Shown one piece after another: positions 8,903 through 20,000 of a stretch of DNA of 64,000 bases. Below the pieces are notes generated by a model. The model was given only the letters and a program-made list of their open reading frames with translations, made no database searches and was not told the origin of the DNA. The stretch is from assembly GCA_964536805.1 (NCBI GenBank), contig CAZHYQ010000002.1:154797-218796 (forward strand), read 5' to 3'. Positions within the stretch are counted from its first letter, which is position 1. Every line of letters starts with the position of its first letter. This DNA comes from Longilinea sp964536805 (GTDB taxonomy: Bacteria; Chloroflexota; Anaerolineae; Anaerolineales; Anaerolineaceae). Both the position numbers and the translations under genes were made by a program.

Positions 8903-9343
8903 ATGACGCTTTACGAAGAGATCAATACCACGCTGATGACTTCGCAGCTCTTAATAAACGACAGCGATGAGCGTTTTTTTGAGAAATTTAAACTGGGAAC
9001 CACACGCTATTACACCCTGATCCACCTGGAGCAGTCGCCTGGCCTGACTTTGAGCGAACTCAGTCAGCGCTTGCTTTGCACTAAAGGCAACATGACCCGC
9101 ATTCTCAGAAATATGGAAAGGGACAGTCTGCTGATTCGGCGAACAGATATGCAGGATGGCCGCATTGTCCACTTATCCCTCACCCCCCAAGGCATGGATC
9201 TGCTGGCCGAGGTGCGAACAGCCTACCAAGCCTTCCTGCAGCAGCGCTATTCCAGACTTGAACTTTATGAGATCGACTCGCTTCAACGCATTTGTTCACG
9301 CCTCAACCGCCAGCTTGACAGTTATTTGCACCCTTCCGATTAA
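8903..9343 (+). CDS. MarR-family transcriptional regulator
   Basis: The 146-residue product has the MarR winged-helix layout: an N-terminal dimerisation helix, a helix-turn-helix at about residues 50-75 (LTLSELSQRLLCTKGNMTRILRNMERDSLL), a wing with IRRTDMQDGRIVHLSLTPQG (the DxRDxR-like part is degenerate) and C-terminal dimer helices. GAGG sits five bases before the ATG. It is divergent from an ABC export operon and followed by a GH13 enzyme gene. Identical half-sites occur at its own promoter and at the GH13 promoter, which suggests autoregulation and control of neighbours. MarR proteins usually respond to small aromatic or drug-like ligands; the ligand here is unknown. Confidence 0.93.
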   Translation: MTLYEEINTTLMTSQLLINDSDERFFEKFKLGTTRYYTLIHLEQSPGLTLSELSQRLLCTKGNMTRILRNMERDSLLIRRTDMQDGRIVHLSLTPQGMDLLAEVRTAYQAFLQQRYSRLELYEIDSLQRICSRLNRQLDSYLHPSD

Positions 9344-9381
9344 GAATAACTCATCCGTGTCACATTTCAAAGAGAATTAAG

Positions 9382-9410
9382 TTGACATATAAACTAATTT
9401 ATTGTATATT
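9382..9410 (+). promoter_or_regulatory. Promoter upstream of the GH13 enzyme
   Basis: TTGACA (9382-9387) and TATATT (9405-9410) lie 17 bp apart, near consensus. The transcript would start around 9417 and reach the ATG at 9482 after about 65 bases. Confidence 0.75.
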
Positions 9411-9427
9411 TATTCGTAATTAGTTTA
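9390..9427. promoter_or_regulatory. Inverted-repeat operator overlapping the GH13 promoter
   Basis: TAAACTAATT (9390-9399) and AATTAGTTTA (9418-9427) are perfect inverted 10-bp arms around the -10 box. They contain the same TAAACT/AGTTTA half-sites as the operator at the marR promoter, so one regulator, most simply the MarR protein, could bind both. A third imperfect copy, AGTTTAGATATCAACT, follows at 9422-9437. Confidence 0.55.
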
Positions 9428-9481
9428 GATATCAACTATAATTCCCCATATCGCTGTTTAATACCGCCCTGAAGGTGCCCC

Positions 9482-11314
9482 ATGAACCTATCCGCTGTTT
9501 ACCATGAACCTAAATCCCGTTTTGCTTATGCTTACGATGCCGCAACAGTGCACCTGCGTTTGCGTACAGCGCATGCTGATGTGCAGACCGTGACTTTGAT
9601 TGGCGGCGATCCATTCAATTGGAAACCCAGCCAGAAAGATCCAGCCGTTTGGGAATGGGACTCCAGCGCGCTCAATTCATACCCGATGCAACTCGAATAC
9701 AGCACGCACCTGCACGATTACTGGTTCATAGCCTTGCGCCCGGCCACCTTGCGGATGCGGTATGCCTTCATCCTTCATTCCGGTGAAGAGAAGATTCTGT
9801 ATGGCAGCCGCGATTTTTACGATCTGAGCCGTCATCCCGAATACCAGCATAATTCGCAATTTTTCTTCAATTTCCCATACTTGAACGCAGAAGACGTGTT
9901 CAACGCCCCGGCCTGGGTAAAGAACACCATCTGGTACCAGATATTCCCCGAACGCTACGCCCGCGGCAGCAGTCCGGATTGGGCGGCCGACAGCGATGGC
10001 GGCGTGGAAAGTTTTGCCGGCGGCAACCTGCAAGGCATTATCGACCATCTGGACGAAATTCAAGATCTTGGTATCAGCGGCCTCTATCTGACCCCCATTT
10101 TCACATCGCCATCCTCCCACAAATACGATACAACCGACTATTATCACATCGACCCGGCCTTTGGCAGCAATGAACAATTTGGCGAACTGGTGCGCCAGGC
10201 TCATCAGCGCGGCATGCGCGTGATGCTGGATGCGGTTTTCAACCATTGCGGCTGGCTGCACCCTTTCTGGCAGGATGTAGTACAGCGTGGAAAGCAATCG
10301 CCCTATTTTGATTGCTTCTATATCGAGCGTGAGCCGGTTGTCAATTTTGAATTACCCGCAGCCGGAATACCGCAATACGATCCTGCCATGGCTGGCAAGC
10401 TCAATTTTCGCACTTTTGCTTTCACGCCGCGCATGCCCAAATGGAACACCAGCCACCCATTGGTGCGCGAACACCTTTTCGACGCGGCGCGCTACTGGAT
10501 GGAAACTTACGGCGTGGACGGTTGGCGTCTGGACGTTTCCAATGAGGTTACGCATGATTTTTGGCGCGATTTCCGCAAGATGGTAAAAGGCATCAACCCG
10601 GACGCTTATATCATGGGCGAAAACTGGGATAATTCCTATCCCTGGCTGATGGGCGACCAGTTCGATGCGGTCATGAATTATGAATTGAGCTACCCGATCT
10701 GGAATCTATTAGGATCAAAGGAAACAACCGTTGAACATTTTGATGTTTTGCAATATCAACAGGCGGTAAATCAGCTGCTGGTCAGCTATCCCAAAAACAA
10801 TCTGGAATTGATGTATAACCTGATCGACAGCCATGATACCCCACGCATAGCCCACGTTTACGGCGGCAACATGGCTAAAGTGAAGTTGGCCTACCTGCTT
10901 CTAATGACATTCACCGGCGCGCCAAGCATCTATTACGGCTCAGAGGTAGGTCTGGGCGGGGACGGCCACCACAACCGGGCACCCTTCCCATGGGGCAAAG
11001 AGCAAGATCTAAGCCTTCGCCAACTGGTACGCAGTCTCATCCAACTGCGCCGCGAACACCCCGCATTTAAATCGGTCGACATCGAATGGTTGGAAGTAAA
11101 CCCGTTGGAAAACACCTTGGTCTTCAAGAAGACGGACGGTGCCGAAAATCTGTGTGTGCTGGTGAATGCCAGCGGAATGAACCGGCGTCTGGGTATACCA
11201 GGCGGGTTGGCTCGCCAGCAGGCCATAGATTTACTTACTGGTAGAACGATCCACTCTGAAGATCCTATTGACCTTCCGCCTTACGGGTTTTACCTATTAT
11301 TGACCCAGGATTAA
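9482..11314 (+). CDS. GH13 alpha-glycosidase (neopullulanase/cyclomaltodextrinase type)
   Basis: The 610-residue enzyme would hydrolyse alpha-1,4 (and possibly alpha-1,6) bonds in maltodextrins, cyclodextrins or pullulan. An N-terminal CBM34-like beta domain (about 1-125, with VTLIGGDPFNW) precedes the (beta/alpha)8 barrel. The four GH13 regions are visible: DAVFNHCG, GWRLDVSNE with nucleophile D351, MGENWD with acid/base E380, and DSHDTPR with D452. A short C-terminal beta domain ends the protein. There is no signal peptide, so it is cytoplasmic and would act on imported oligosaccharides. A ribosome site (GAAGGTG) sits four bases before the ATG. It is monocistronic, with its own promoter/operator and terminator. 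Confidence 0.94.
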   Translation: MNLSAVYHEPKSRFAYAYDAATVHLRLRTAHADVQTVTLIGGDPFNWKPSQKDPAVWEWDSSALNSYPMQLEYSTHLHDYWFIALRPATLRMRYAFILHSGEEKILYGSRDFYDLSRHPEYQHNSQFFFNFPYLNAEDVFNAPAWVKNTIWYQIFPERYARGSSPDWAADSDGGVESFAGGNLQGIIDHLDEIQDLGISGLYLTPIFTSPSSHKYDTTDYYHIDPAFGSNEQFGELVRQAHQRGMRVMLDAVFNHCGWLHPFWQDVVQRGKQSPYFDCFYIEREPVVNFELPAAGIPQYDPAMAGKLNFRTFAFTPRMPKWNTSHPLVREHLFDAARYWMETYGVDGWRLDVSNEVTHDFWRDFRKMVKGINPDAYIMGENWDNSYPWLMGDQFDAVMNYELSYPIWNLLGSKETTVEHFDVLQYQQAVNQLLVSYPKNNLELMYNLIDSHDTPRIAHVYGGNMAKVKLAYLLLMTFTGAPSIYYGSEVGLGGDGHHNRAPFPWGKEQDLSLRQLVRSLIQLRREHPAFKSVDIEWLEVNPLENTLVFKKTDGAENLCVLVNASGMNRRLGIPGGLARQQAIDLLTGRTIHSEDPIDLPPYGFYLLLTQD

Positions 11315-11330
11315 TTCTGCCAAATTAATC

Positions 11331-11377
11331 AGCGGCAAACCAAGGTTATTCACATAACCTTTGTTTGCCGCTTTTAT
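11331..11377 (+). terminator. Rho-independent terminator after the GH13 gene
   Basis: AGCGGCAAAC (11331-11340) pairs with GTTTGCCGCT (11363-11372), and AAGGTTAT pairs with ATAACCTT inside, broken by one C/T mismatch. TTTT follows directly. Confidence 0.85.
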
Positions 11378-11422
11378 CTGCTATTTGCTACAATCAAATC
11401 AATTCCCAAAGGAGGCGTCAAA

Positions 11423-12094
11423 TTGATTCCCATCAGCGATCAGAATCCAACCCGGCATACGCCCATTGTCAATTACCTGTTAATTGCCACAAATGTGGCT
11501 GTCTTTTTGTTATTCCTAACCGCCGGTTCGAAACAAGAGGCCCTGGTTGACCAATACGCCCTGATCCCGGCTAACTTCACCACCCTCAACCTGGGAAATA
11601 TCACCGATATCTTCACCAGCATGTTCATGCACGGCGGCTGGGCGCACATCCTGGGGAATATGCTCTATTTGTGGATCTTTGGCGATAACGTTGAAGATCG
11701 CATGGGATCAATTCCGTATCTGATCTTTTACCTGGCAGGCGGCGTGGTTGCCTCGCTGGCGCACATCTTCACCAACCCCGGCTCGCAAATCCCCACAGTC
11801 GGCGCCAGCGGCGCCATCGCAGCCGTGTTGGGCGCTTACCTGGTGCTTTATCCGCGCAGCCGTGTGTTGACCTTCATTCCGCTTGGTTTCTTCATGCGCC
11901 TAACCCTGGTGCCGGCCAGCCTGTTACTTGGGCTGTGGTTCATCCTGCAGCTTTTCAGTGGTGTGCTCTCGCTGGGCGGCCCGGATGTGGGCGGCGTGGC
12001 TTTCTGGGCACACATCGGCGGTTTTGCCTTTGGTGCACTGATTGCCCTGTTATTTTACCGGCGCCAGGAACCAGTCAGCAATGTTGCCTGGTAA
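11423..12094 (+). CDS. Rhomboid family intramembrane serine protease
   Basis: The 223-residue polytopic protein cleaves transmembrane substrates within the membrane. The catalytic serine is S129 in GASG (127-130) and the catalytic histidine is H197 in AHIGG. The oxyanion-side HxxxN motif HILGN (75-79) and the L1 region (FMHGGWAHILGNMLYLWIFGDNVED) are typical. About six membrane helices are predicted. The start is a TTG at 11423, because AAAGGAGG (11408-11414 region) is correctly spaced and no ATG precedes the first helix. It is followed 40 bp later by a small AhpD-like gene that may be co-transcribed. Confidence 0.94.
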   Translation: MIPISDQNPTRHTPIVNYLLIATNVAVFLLFLTAGSKQEALVDQYALIPANFTTLNLGNITDIFTSMFMHGGWAHILGNMLYLWIFGDNVEDRMGSIPYLIFYLAGGVVASLAHIFTNPGSQIPTVGASGAIAAVLGAYLVLYPRSRVLTFIPLGFFMRLTLVPASLLLGLWFILQLFSGVLSLGGPDVGGVAFWAHIGGFAFGALIALLFYRRQEPVSNVAW

Positions 12095-12134
12095 CCAGGA
12101 ATCAACAGTTTTTCAAAAAGGAGATCAATCAGCC

Positions 12135-12500
12135 ATGATGATTGATTGGAATGACTATCATCAACAGGTACTCCGAACAATTGCTGAAATTGGCCGCACC
12201 AGCCCTGATATCGTGCGCGGCTACCGCACCCTCACCGATGCAGGAAAAAAATCCGACCTACTGGGCGCCAAAACCCGCGAGTTGATCGCGGTGGCAGTTG
12301 CAGCCGTCGTGCAGTGCGACGGCTGCATTGTTGTCCATACCGAAGCGGCGCTTAAAAACGGTGCAACCGAGGAAGAGATTGTTGAAGCGCTGGGGGTGGC
12401 TGTGGCGGTCAAAGCTGGATCGGCTCTGATTTATTCCACTCGCGTTTTGGATGCCATGAAGGCCAAACAGGATCAGGCGCCGAAACCTTTCGATGAGTAG
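12135..12500 (+). CDS. Carboxymuconolactone decarboxylase/AhpD-like protein
   Basis: The 121-residue product has the AhpD-like all-helical fold with the redox motif CDGC followed by H (QCDGCIVVHTEAALKNGATEEE). It is probably a small alkylhydroperoxidase-type antioxidant or thiol-disulfide protein. The open frame extends upstream to 12042 inside the rhomboid gene, but AAAAGGAG at 12116-12123 places translation at the ATG of 12135 (or 12138). No electron donor gene is adjacent. Confidence 0.9.
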   Translation: MMIDWNDYHQQVLRTIAEIGRTSPDIVRGYRTLTDAGKKSDLLGAKTRELIAVAVAAVVQCDGCIVVHTEAALKNGATEEEIVEALGVAVAVKAGSALIYSTRVLDAMKAKQDQAPKPFDE

Positions 12501-12559
12501 CAACTTACTGCTGTGGACGTTTCTCTTGTAGCCGTAAGCTGTGTTTTGCAGTGAAAAGA

Positions 12560-13165
12560 TTACTTCTCCACCGCGATACGCCACAAATACAATGAGGCAA
12601 CTGAACCGTAGGGTGAATAAATCTGACGATGGCGATCAAATCGCGCCTTATCCAAGGATTCGTACCCATAAAGAATCTGCATGCCGCGCCGGATGGCCAG
12701 ATCGTTCCAACTGACCACGTCCGGCCGCTGCATGGAAAAAATCATCAACATCTCGGCGGTCCAAACGCCGATACCGGGCAGTGAAGAAAGGTGCGCCACC
12801 ACATCGTCATCGCTCATTTCAGCCAACGCTTCCAGGTTTAGCTCTCCGCTATCCACAATTTCCGCAGTGCCATGAATATACCGGGCTTTCCGCATGGACA
12901 TGCCGCATTGTTGGATTTCTTCGACCGGAATACCGGCTAAATTTTCAGGCTGGATTGGCGAAAATCGCTCCAGCATGCGTCCCCAAACAGTGGCGGCGGC
13001 TTTGCTTGATATTTGCTGAGCAACGATGGCATTCACCAACGCCTCAAACAGATTGGCATTTACACCACGGTGGATCATCCCAATTCGGTCAATTGCCAGG
13101 GCCAGTTTATCATCCCTGGTTTTTAAGTACCGGATTTCATCTACACCATATTGAAAATAATTCAT
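12560..13165 (-). CDS. DNA-3-methyladenine glycosylase (AlkA-type, HhH-GPD)
   Basis: The 201-residue base-excision repair enzyme removes alkylated bases such as 3-methyladenine. The HhH-GPD fold shows VAQQISSKAAATVWGRM near residue 50, the helix-hairpin-helix LSSLPGIGVWTAEML (127-140) and the catalytic aspartate D155 in SWNDLAIRRG. It lacks the N-terminal TBP-like domain of E. coli AlkA, as do the short AlkA-like enzymes of many bacteria. It lies 135 bp downstream of the phosphopantetheinyl transferase gene in the same direction. A link to the NRPS product is not evident. Confidence 0.92.
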   Translation of the reverse strand: MNYFQYGVDEIRYLKTRDDKLALAIDRIGMIHRGVNANLFEALVNAIVAQQISSKAAATVWGRMLERFSPIQPENLAGIPVEEIQQCGMSMRKARYIHGTAEIVDSGELNLEALAEMSDDDVVAHLSSLPGIGVWTAEMLMIFSMQRPDVVSWNDLAIRRGMQILYGYESLDKARFDRHRQIYSPYGSVASLYLWRIAVEK

Positions 13166-13300
13166 CAGAATCCGCGGTTTTTTGAATGCCCGGGTTTACC
13201 TGCTCCTTTTATAGAAATAAGTCACCCAGTAATCTTTGCTTTTTAATTTACATGTAGGACAAACGATCCGCCTGTTTCGAGTTCGTTATCCAAATCTGTG

Positions 13301-14047
13301 TCAATTTGCGAGAATAGCGCCGGAATGAATCGTAGCGCAATTCGCCTTGCATGCCACTGCCGCTGCGAAACCGGGATAGGATGGTAAATCGATCAAGCGC
13401 CAATCTTGCGGCAGGCCATACTGCAAAGGACAATCCAGCAGAACCGGCTTTTCCGGTTCGATGGAGACCAGGAAATCAGTCAACGGTAAACTCAATCCAC
13501 AACCCACAGCTTTTAGCCAGGCTTCCTTGCGGGTCCAGGTTCGAAAAAACGCCGCTTTTCTTTCGTGCGAAGGCAACAATTCCAGCGCCAATCTTTCATA
13601 AGGAGCAAAAAACTGGGTGGCTAGCGCCATTGGATCCAGATCATCTCGCTCTTTTTCAAGGTCCACCCCAACTTCGCTGCCGCGGCTGATGGCAAACAGC
13701 GCTGAAGCGGAACTATGGGATACCGAAAATGTTAACCCATCTATTCCAGGATTCGCCAGAAAAGGTTTACCCTGCCGGGCCGCTTGGAAAACAATGCCGT
13801 CAGGGCTAATATCCAGGTAGGCAGACAGCAGACATCGCAACAAACATCGCCTGGCAATAAAATGGCGGGCATCACGCCTGAACCGGTACAGCTTTGCGCG
13901 AGTCAATTCTTCGGTCGAAAGAATCTCTTGCGGTAATTTGTCGTGGAGTGAATCAAGATCCGCATACCAAACATGAATTCCATCTTGGGTAAACTCCGAA
14001 TCTCCGGCCCTGATTGGCCAGTGGATATCCCCGCAAAACGGAAGCAT
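13301..14047 (-). CDS. 4'-phosphopantetheinyl transferase, Sfp type
   Basis: This enzyme transfers phosphopantetheine from CoA to carrier-protein serines. The two metal/CoA motifs of Sfp enzymes are present: GVDLEKE and, about 45 residues later, RTWTRKEAWLKAVG; SVSHS is the upstream substrate motif. About 248 residues is the normal Sfp length. It starts 11 bp after the NRPS stop (an in-frame TTG at 14053 would be 5 bp after), so it is almost certainly coupled to it and activates its two carrier domains. Neither start has a clear ribosome site, which again suggests coupling. Confidence 0.93.
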   Translation of the reverse strand: MLPFCGDIHWPIRAGDSEFTQDGIHVWYADLDSLHDKLPQEILSTEELTRAKLYRFRRDARHFIARRCLLRCLLSAYLDISPDGIVFQAARQGKPFLANPGIDGLTFSVSHSSASALFAISRGSEVGVDLEKERDDLDPMALATQFFAPYERLALELLPSHERKAAFFRTWTRKEAWLKAVGCGLSLPLTDFLVSIEPEKPVLLDCPLQYGLPQDWRLIDLPSYPGFAAAVACKANCATIHSGAILAN

Positions 14048-14058
14048 AGGCAACGATC

Positions 14059-17000
14059 TTAATCCAGGAATTCATTCAGTGCGCGCGAAAACTCTTGCGC
14101 ATGCGGGTCTGTGGTTAAGGTCGTATTCGACCCTGGAACGCTTCGGATTTCCAAACCTCCTCCAGCCAACGGCGCCCAACAGAGGCTATCGTCAAACGAG
14201 CAAATCAGCGGTTGGCGGGGAGTGCGAAACAGTGTTATTTTGCCAAGGTAGGGTTTGGGAAAGTACTTATCCAGCGCCTGATTAAAATTCAATTCGTAAT
14301 TGGTAATGGTTTCACGCTGGTATTCAGGAATCCTGGCTGCCCGTGTCCGAATAGCCCTGGCTGAAACGCCAGATGGTGTTGATGGAATGACCTTTGGTCG
14401 AATTTTAATTCCTAACCATGTTTTTAGGGCTGTCACGGTTATGCTAATCCGCAGCCACATTTCCTCCCAGCGCAGCTGGAAGAAATCCCGCGACCATTCC
14501 GGTAAATTGTCAAAAAAGGCCGCTAAATTCTTCCTGGAAAACTTGAAGTGATAATAATCCGAATTTGGCGGGGGTTGGTTAATGATTGCCAGCAGATCCA
14601 CCTTTTCGCCTTGCCTTAAGAGCTGTTGTGCCATCTCGAAGGCAACTACGCCGCCGATGCAAAAACCGCCGATTTTATAGGGTCCCTGTGGTTGAACCTT
14701 TCGGATCTCGGCGATATATAACGTTGCCATTTCCTCAATCGACCCAAGCGGTTCCTGAATTCCGTCCAGACCGCGGGCACGCAAACCGTAAAAAGGCTGA
14801 TCGACGCCAAGGTGTTCCGACCACCGTTTGAAACCAATCACATCCCCGCCAAATGGGTGAACAAGAAACAATGGCAGTTTTCGTCCCTTCGGCTGCATCG
14901 GCACCAAAACTGGCCAATCGGTTCCATCTTTTTGTGAAATGATGGCGCTGGCCAGGTGGCGGATGGTCGGGTCTTCGAAAATAGTTGTCAGAGGCAATAC
15001 TTTACCAAAGCGGGTGTGGATTTCTGCAAAAAGCCGTGCTGCCAGCAACGAATGCCCACCCAGGTCGAAGAAGCTTTGAGTGATTCCAATTGGTTGTACA
15101 TTCAAGAGCCGTTCCCAGATTTTTACAAGTGCCATTTCCACATCATTCGCAGGTGGGACATACTCACCTGCCTCGATGGAGATTGAGTCAGGTTCTGGTA
15201 ACGCGCGCCGGTCGATTTTTCCATTTGGTGTCAAGGGAAACTGATCCATGATAACGAAGGCAGCTGGAATCATATACCCGGGCAGTTTTTGTTTCAGTCT
15301 ATCGCGTAGTGCCGGCAAATCGATTTCTGCATTCGGTTGCTTTATCAGGTAACCCACCAGTTGCTCTTCCCTGCTGCCATCTGAACGGGGAATAACCACT
15401 ACATCCTTTACAAGACCGCTCTCTTGAATGACCTGTTCGATTTCACCCAGTTCAATTCGATAGCCGCGCAGCTTAACCTGGTTATCAACCCTTCCCATGA
15501 ATTCAATCTGCCCGTCCTGCAGGAAGCGGCCCAGGTCGCCTGTCCGGTAAAGCCTTGAATTGCCAGAAAGATCGAATGGGTTGGGTACAAATTTTTCCGA
15601 AGTTAACGCGGGCAAGTTCAGGTAGCCGCGTGCCAGTCCGTCACCGCCGATATATATTTCGCCGGTCCGGCCAATCGGCACCGGGTGCCGACTCTCATCC
15701 AAAATAAAGACCTGGGTATTTGCAATTGGCCGGCCAATGGTAATTAATTGCGTGGGCGATGTTATTTTCAGCAGGGTTGACCAGATGGTTGTCTCGGTCG
15801 GCCCGTACATATTCCAGAGCGAGCCGCAACGGGATAACAATCCTGCGGCCAGGTCCGGCGGCAGTGCCTCGCCGCCGCACAAAATCTTCAAACGCCGATC
15901 GCCGGTCCATCCGGAGGAAATAAGTAGCTTCCAAGTGGCGGGAGTAGCCTGCATCATTGTGGCACCAAATTGGCGCATGGCTTCCATCAGCCGGAAACCA
16001 TCCGCAGCGGTTTCGCTGCTGACCAGTTTTACCTGTGCCCCGCTGATGAGTGGGAGATACAACTCCAAACCTGCAATGTCGAATGATAATGATGTAACCG
16101 AGAGCAAAATGTCAGCTTCCGTCAAACCAGGCTCGCGCTGTATGGATGATAGAAAATTAACCAGCCCGCGCTGCAGTACCTGCACACCTTTTGGCCGACC
16201 AGTTGACCCGGAAGTGTAAATAACATAAGCCAGGTTTTCAGCGTGGCTCATGGGAGGTAAACGTTGGTCGCTGAGTCGTCCAATGGATTCACCTTCCTTG
16301 TCCAGGCAAACCAATTTTGCCGTTGTGGAAGGAAAAAGGTGAACCAGCGCGCTTTGTGTCAGCAAAATTGGGGCCGCTGAATTCTCCAACATGTAAGACA
16401 AACGCTCAGGCGGGAAGGATGGATCGAGCGGCACATATGCACCGCCTGCCTTGAGAATGGCAAGCAGACTGACGAGCATGTTAATTCCGCGCGGCAGGCA
16501 AAGTCCCACCAGAGTTTCAGCCCCAACACCTTCTCCGCGAAGGTAATGAGCCAGGCGGTTCGCGCGCCGGTCAAGCTCCAGGTAGGATATTTGTCGTTCC
16601 TCATCGCTGGCAGCAACCCGTTCAGGGTTGCGGTCAACCTGCGCCTCGAACAAGGATTGAACAGTTGCGCTAGGCGGATAATCCTGCTGCGTATTGTTCC
16701 AATCCTGGAGCACCAGTTGGCGATCGGGGCCGGTCAACATGGGCAAATCTTCGAGCCGGTGCTCAAACGCGGCTGCAATGGTTCCCAACAAGGCCATATA
16801 TTGGTTTAGCATGCGCACTACGGTGGCGCGTTCAAACAAATCGGTATTGTAATTAAGGATAACCCGGCGCAATATAGGTGTATCCACCAAAGTCAGTGTC
16901 AAATCGAATTGAGCCCCGTTGGTATCTACTTCGACGTAGGCGTCCTTAAATTCCTCCCGGTCCACGTCAACCGTCGGAACGTTAATGACATTGAACATCA

Positions 17001-20000
17001 CCTGGAAAATGGGCGAACGGCTGATATCTCTGGGTAGGCGGAGTTCTGCCACCAGCGATTCAAAAGGCATATCCTGATGGGCGTACGCGCCAAGGCTGAC
17101 GTCGCGGACGCGGGACAAAAATTCTCCCATCGTCGGGTTGCCGTCCAGACGGGTGCGCAGCACCAGTGTGTTGACCAACGTGCCAAGCAGGTTTTCAACT
17201 GCCAGCCACTTGCGGTTGGCAATGGGTACCCCAACTGCCAGATCCTGCTGTCCTGAATACTGGTAAAGCAGCACATAAAAAGCCGATAGTGCTGCCATGA
17301 AAACTGTTGTGCCACTCTTCCAGCTTAATTGATTGAGTACATCATACAAATCTGCTGGTAAATCAGCTATTATCTGCGATCCATGAAAGGTTTGCACGAC
17401 TGGCCGTTTATGATCGGTGAATAGTTCAAGGGCAGGCAAACCGGCCAACTGTTCGCGCCAGTAAGCTGATTCGTTTACCAATACCTGCCCGGTTAACCAC
17501 TTGCGCTGCCACGCTGCAAAATCAGCATACTGGATCCCGGGCGGGGGGAGTTGCGGTTCGATCCCTTGTTTGAATGATTCGTAGACCGATTGGAATTCTT
17601 GCAGGAACAAACCTGTTGCCCATGCATCGGTGATGATGTGATGCATGGTAATGCAAAGGACGTTCTCGTCATTTCCCAGGTCGAGAACGGCTGCCCGAAG
17701 TAACGGCAAAACGCTCAAATCGAAGGGACGGGCTGATTCGCGGTTGACCCATTCTGTCAATTTTGCCTGAGCGTCCGCTCCGGAAAGATCGATTTTTTCA
17801 AAAACAACTTTTAACGACGGTTCAATCACCTGTACGGGCTGCTCATCCTGAAAGATAAAATATGTGCGCAGAATTTCATGGCGCGCAATCATCCAATCAA
17901 GGGTTGTCTGAAGGATCGCCAGGTCAGCTTTGCCTTTAAAACGGTAGGCAAGCGGGATGTTGTAAGCGGAATTGTTCGGATCCAATTGCTGCACAAACCA
18001 CATGCGTTCCTGAGAAAACGAAAGCTCAAGCGGCTGTGCGCGGTCGACGACTTGAATCGGCGGCAGCAGGTTCGCATCGGAATTGCGGATGACTGAATCC
18101 AAATGGGCGGCTAACTCCACAGGCGTCGGGAAGTCAAACAAAACTTGCGGCTGCAAATTGACTTTAAACCGTTCGCAGATTCGCGATACGGCTTGTGTTC
18201 CAAGGAGAGAATTGCCACCCACCGTAAAGAAATTGTCATTTAGCTGTACCCTGTCCAGGTGCAATACTTCAGCAAAGACAAAACAGATTTCCTGCTCGAT
18301 GGGATTCAGCGGTTCAGTGGTTGTTTTTGCATTGACCGTTTCGGAGGATTGACTCAAATGACTGATGCCAACACTAGGCATTTTGCCTGATAGATATGCA
18401 TCCCGGCATTTAAACCTTTGCACCTTGCCAATGCCTGTGCGCGGTATACTGCCGGGCGGAGCAATGACAACTGCTTCCACTGGAAGGTGCATTTCCCTGG
18501 CAATACTAAGGCGCACGGCGCGTGCAATTTCTTCAACATTTGGATTCAGGACGTCTTTGCGATGTTCCAAAATAATTACTACTTTTTCCTCACCATTAAT
18601 CGATATGCTGAAAGCAGCACTGGTTCCTTGTTGGATATCGGGATGAGCTTTCTCAGAAATGACCTCAATGTCAGTGGGGTAATAATTCCGTCCGTACAGG
18701 ATGATCATATCCTTGTAGCGGCCGGTGATGAATAAATTGCCATCATGGAGGAAACCCAGGTCGCCAGTACGCAAAAACGGACCATCGCCAGTGTCGGAAA
18801 GCCTGGCTCTAAATATGTTTTCTGTTTCGACCGGTTTCTTCCAATAACCATGCGATACAATCGGGCCCGAAACCCAGATTTCACCAATCTGGTCGTCACT
18901 GCACCGCACCAGTTTTAAAGGGTCAACGATGGCGATTTTTGTGGATGGCACGGAAATGCCGCAAGAAACCACATCCAGCCCATCCGGATCGCCAGTGGCT
19001 AAGACAGTGACCCGATTGTCATGAGATGCATTGCGTGAGATGGTTATTTTGCTCTTGCCAGACTGGCGATCAAAAAAACTCACCATCGGAGCTTCCGTCA
19101 GGCCGTAGACCGCTGTCATAGCTGCCGGATTAAACCCGCTGCCGGAAAATGCTTGTGTAAATTTCTCCAGGGTGCTGGCTCTAACTGGTTCAGCCCCATT
19201 CGCAACGATCCGCCAACTGGAGAGGTCCAGATTGGCTTTTTCCTCGGCGGTAGCCAACGAAGCGCATAAATCCAGAGCAAAATTCGGAGCACCACTGGTG
19301 GTAACATGGTGCCGGCTGATTGCCCTCAGCCAACTCATTGGATTGGAGGAGAATAATTCTGGGGTAAGGATAATTTCCGGTATTTCCAAATAAATCGGGC
19401 TTAGGACTGAGCTGAACAAACCGGAAATGTGGCTAAAAGGGGCCCAGGAGAGTCCCCGGTCTTGCGGAGTAAGGTGAAATCCACCCTGCATGTCAAGCAA
19501 GGCTTGTCTCAAATTGCCATGACTCAATTCCACGCCAGCCGGAGCGCGTGTTGAACCGGATGTGTACATAATGAATGCCAGTGAATCGGCCGTGATGGCA
19601 GGTGGTTGCCATGTCAGGCTGCGCCCAGCTTCAGAAATGTCATCTGTTGTTAGCCAACGAATCGAAGCAAGCTGGTCGGGCAATGGGGCCAATTTATGGA
19701 GCCGGTCAAAATCAATCAATTTACTCAAAATGAGAGAGGCATCCGCATCGGCTGCGACGCGCGCCAGGTTTTGTATTCCAGCTGCGTCACGTGGAATGTA
19801 AACCGGTACAGCAATGGCGCCGGCATAAAGGCAGCCCAAAATAGTAAACAAGTATTCCGGGTTGGTCGAATACAGCAAAAGGGCGCGATCGCCTGGAATA
19901 ATTTTAGATTGCAACCAGGCGGCGACTTTACGCGCTTCCTGATCCACCTGGCTGTATGTGAGTGTTACTTCTGTTTTCTCATCTTCCGCCAGAAAGAAAC

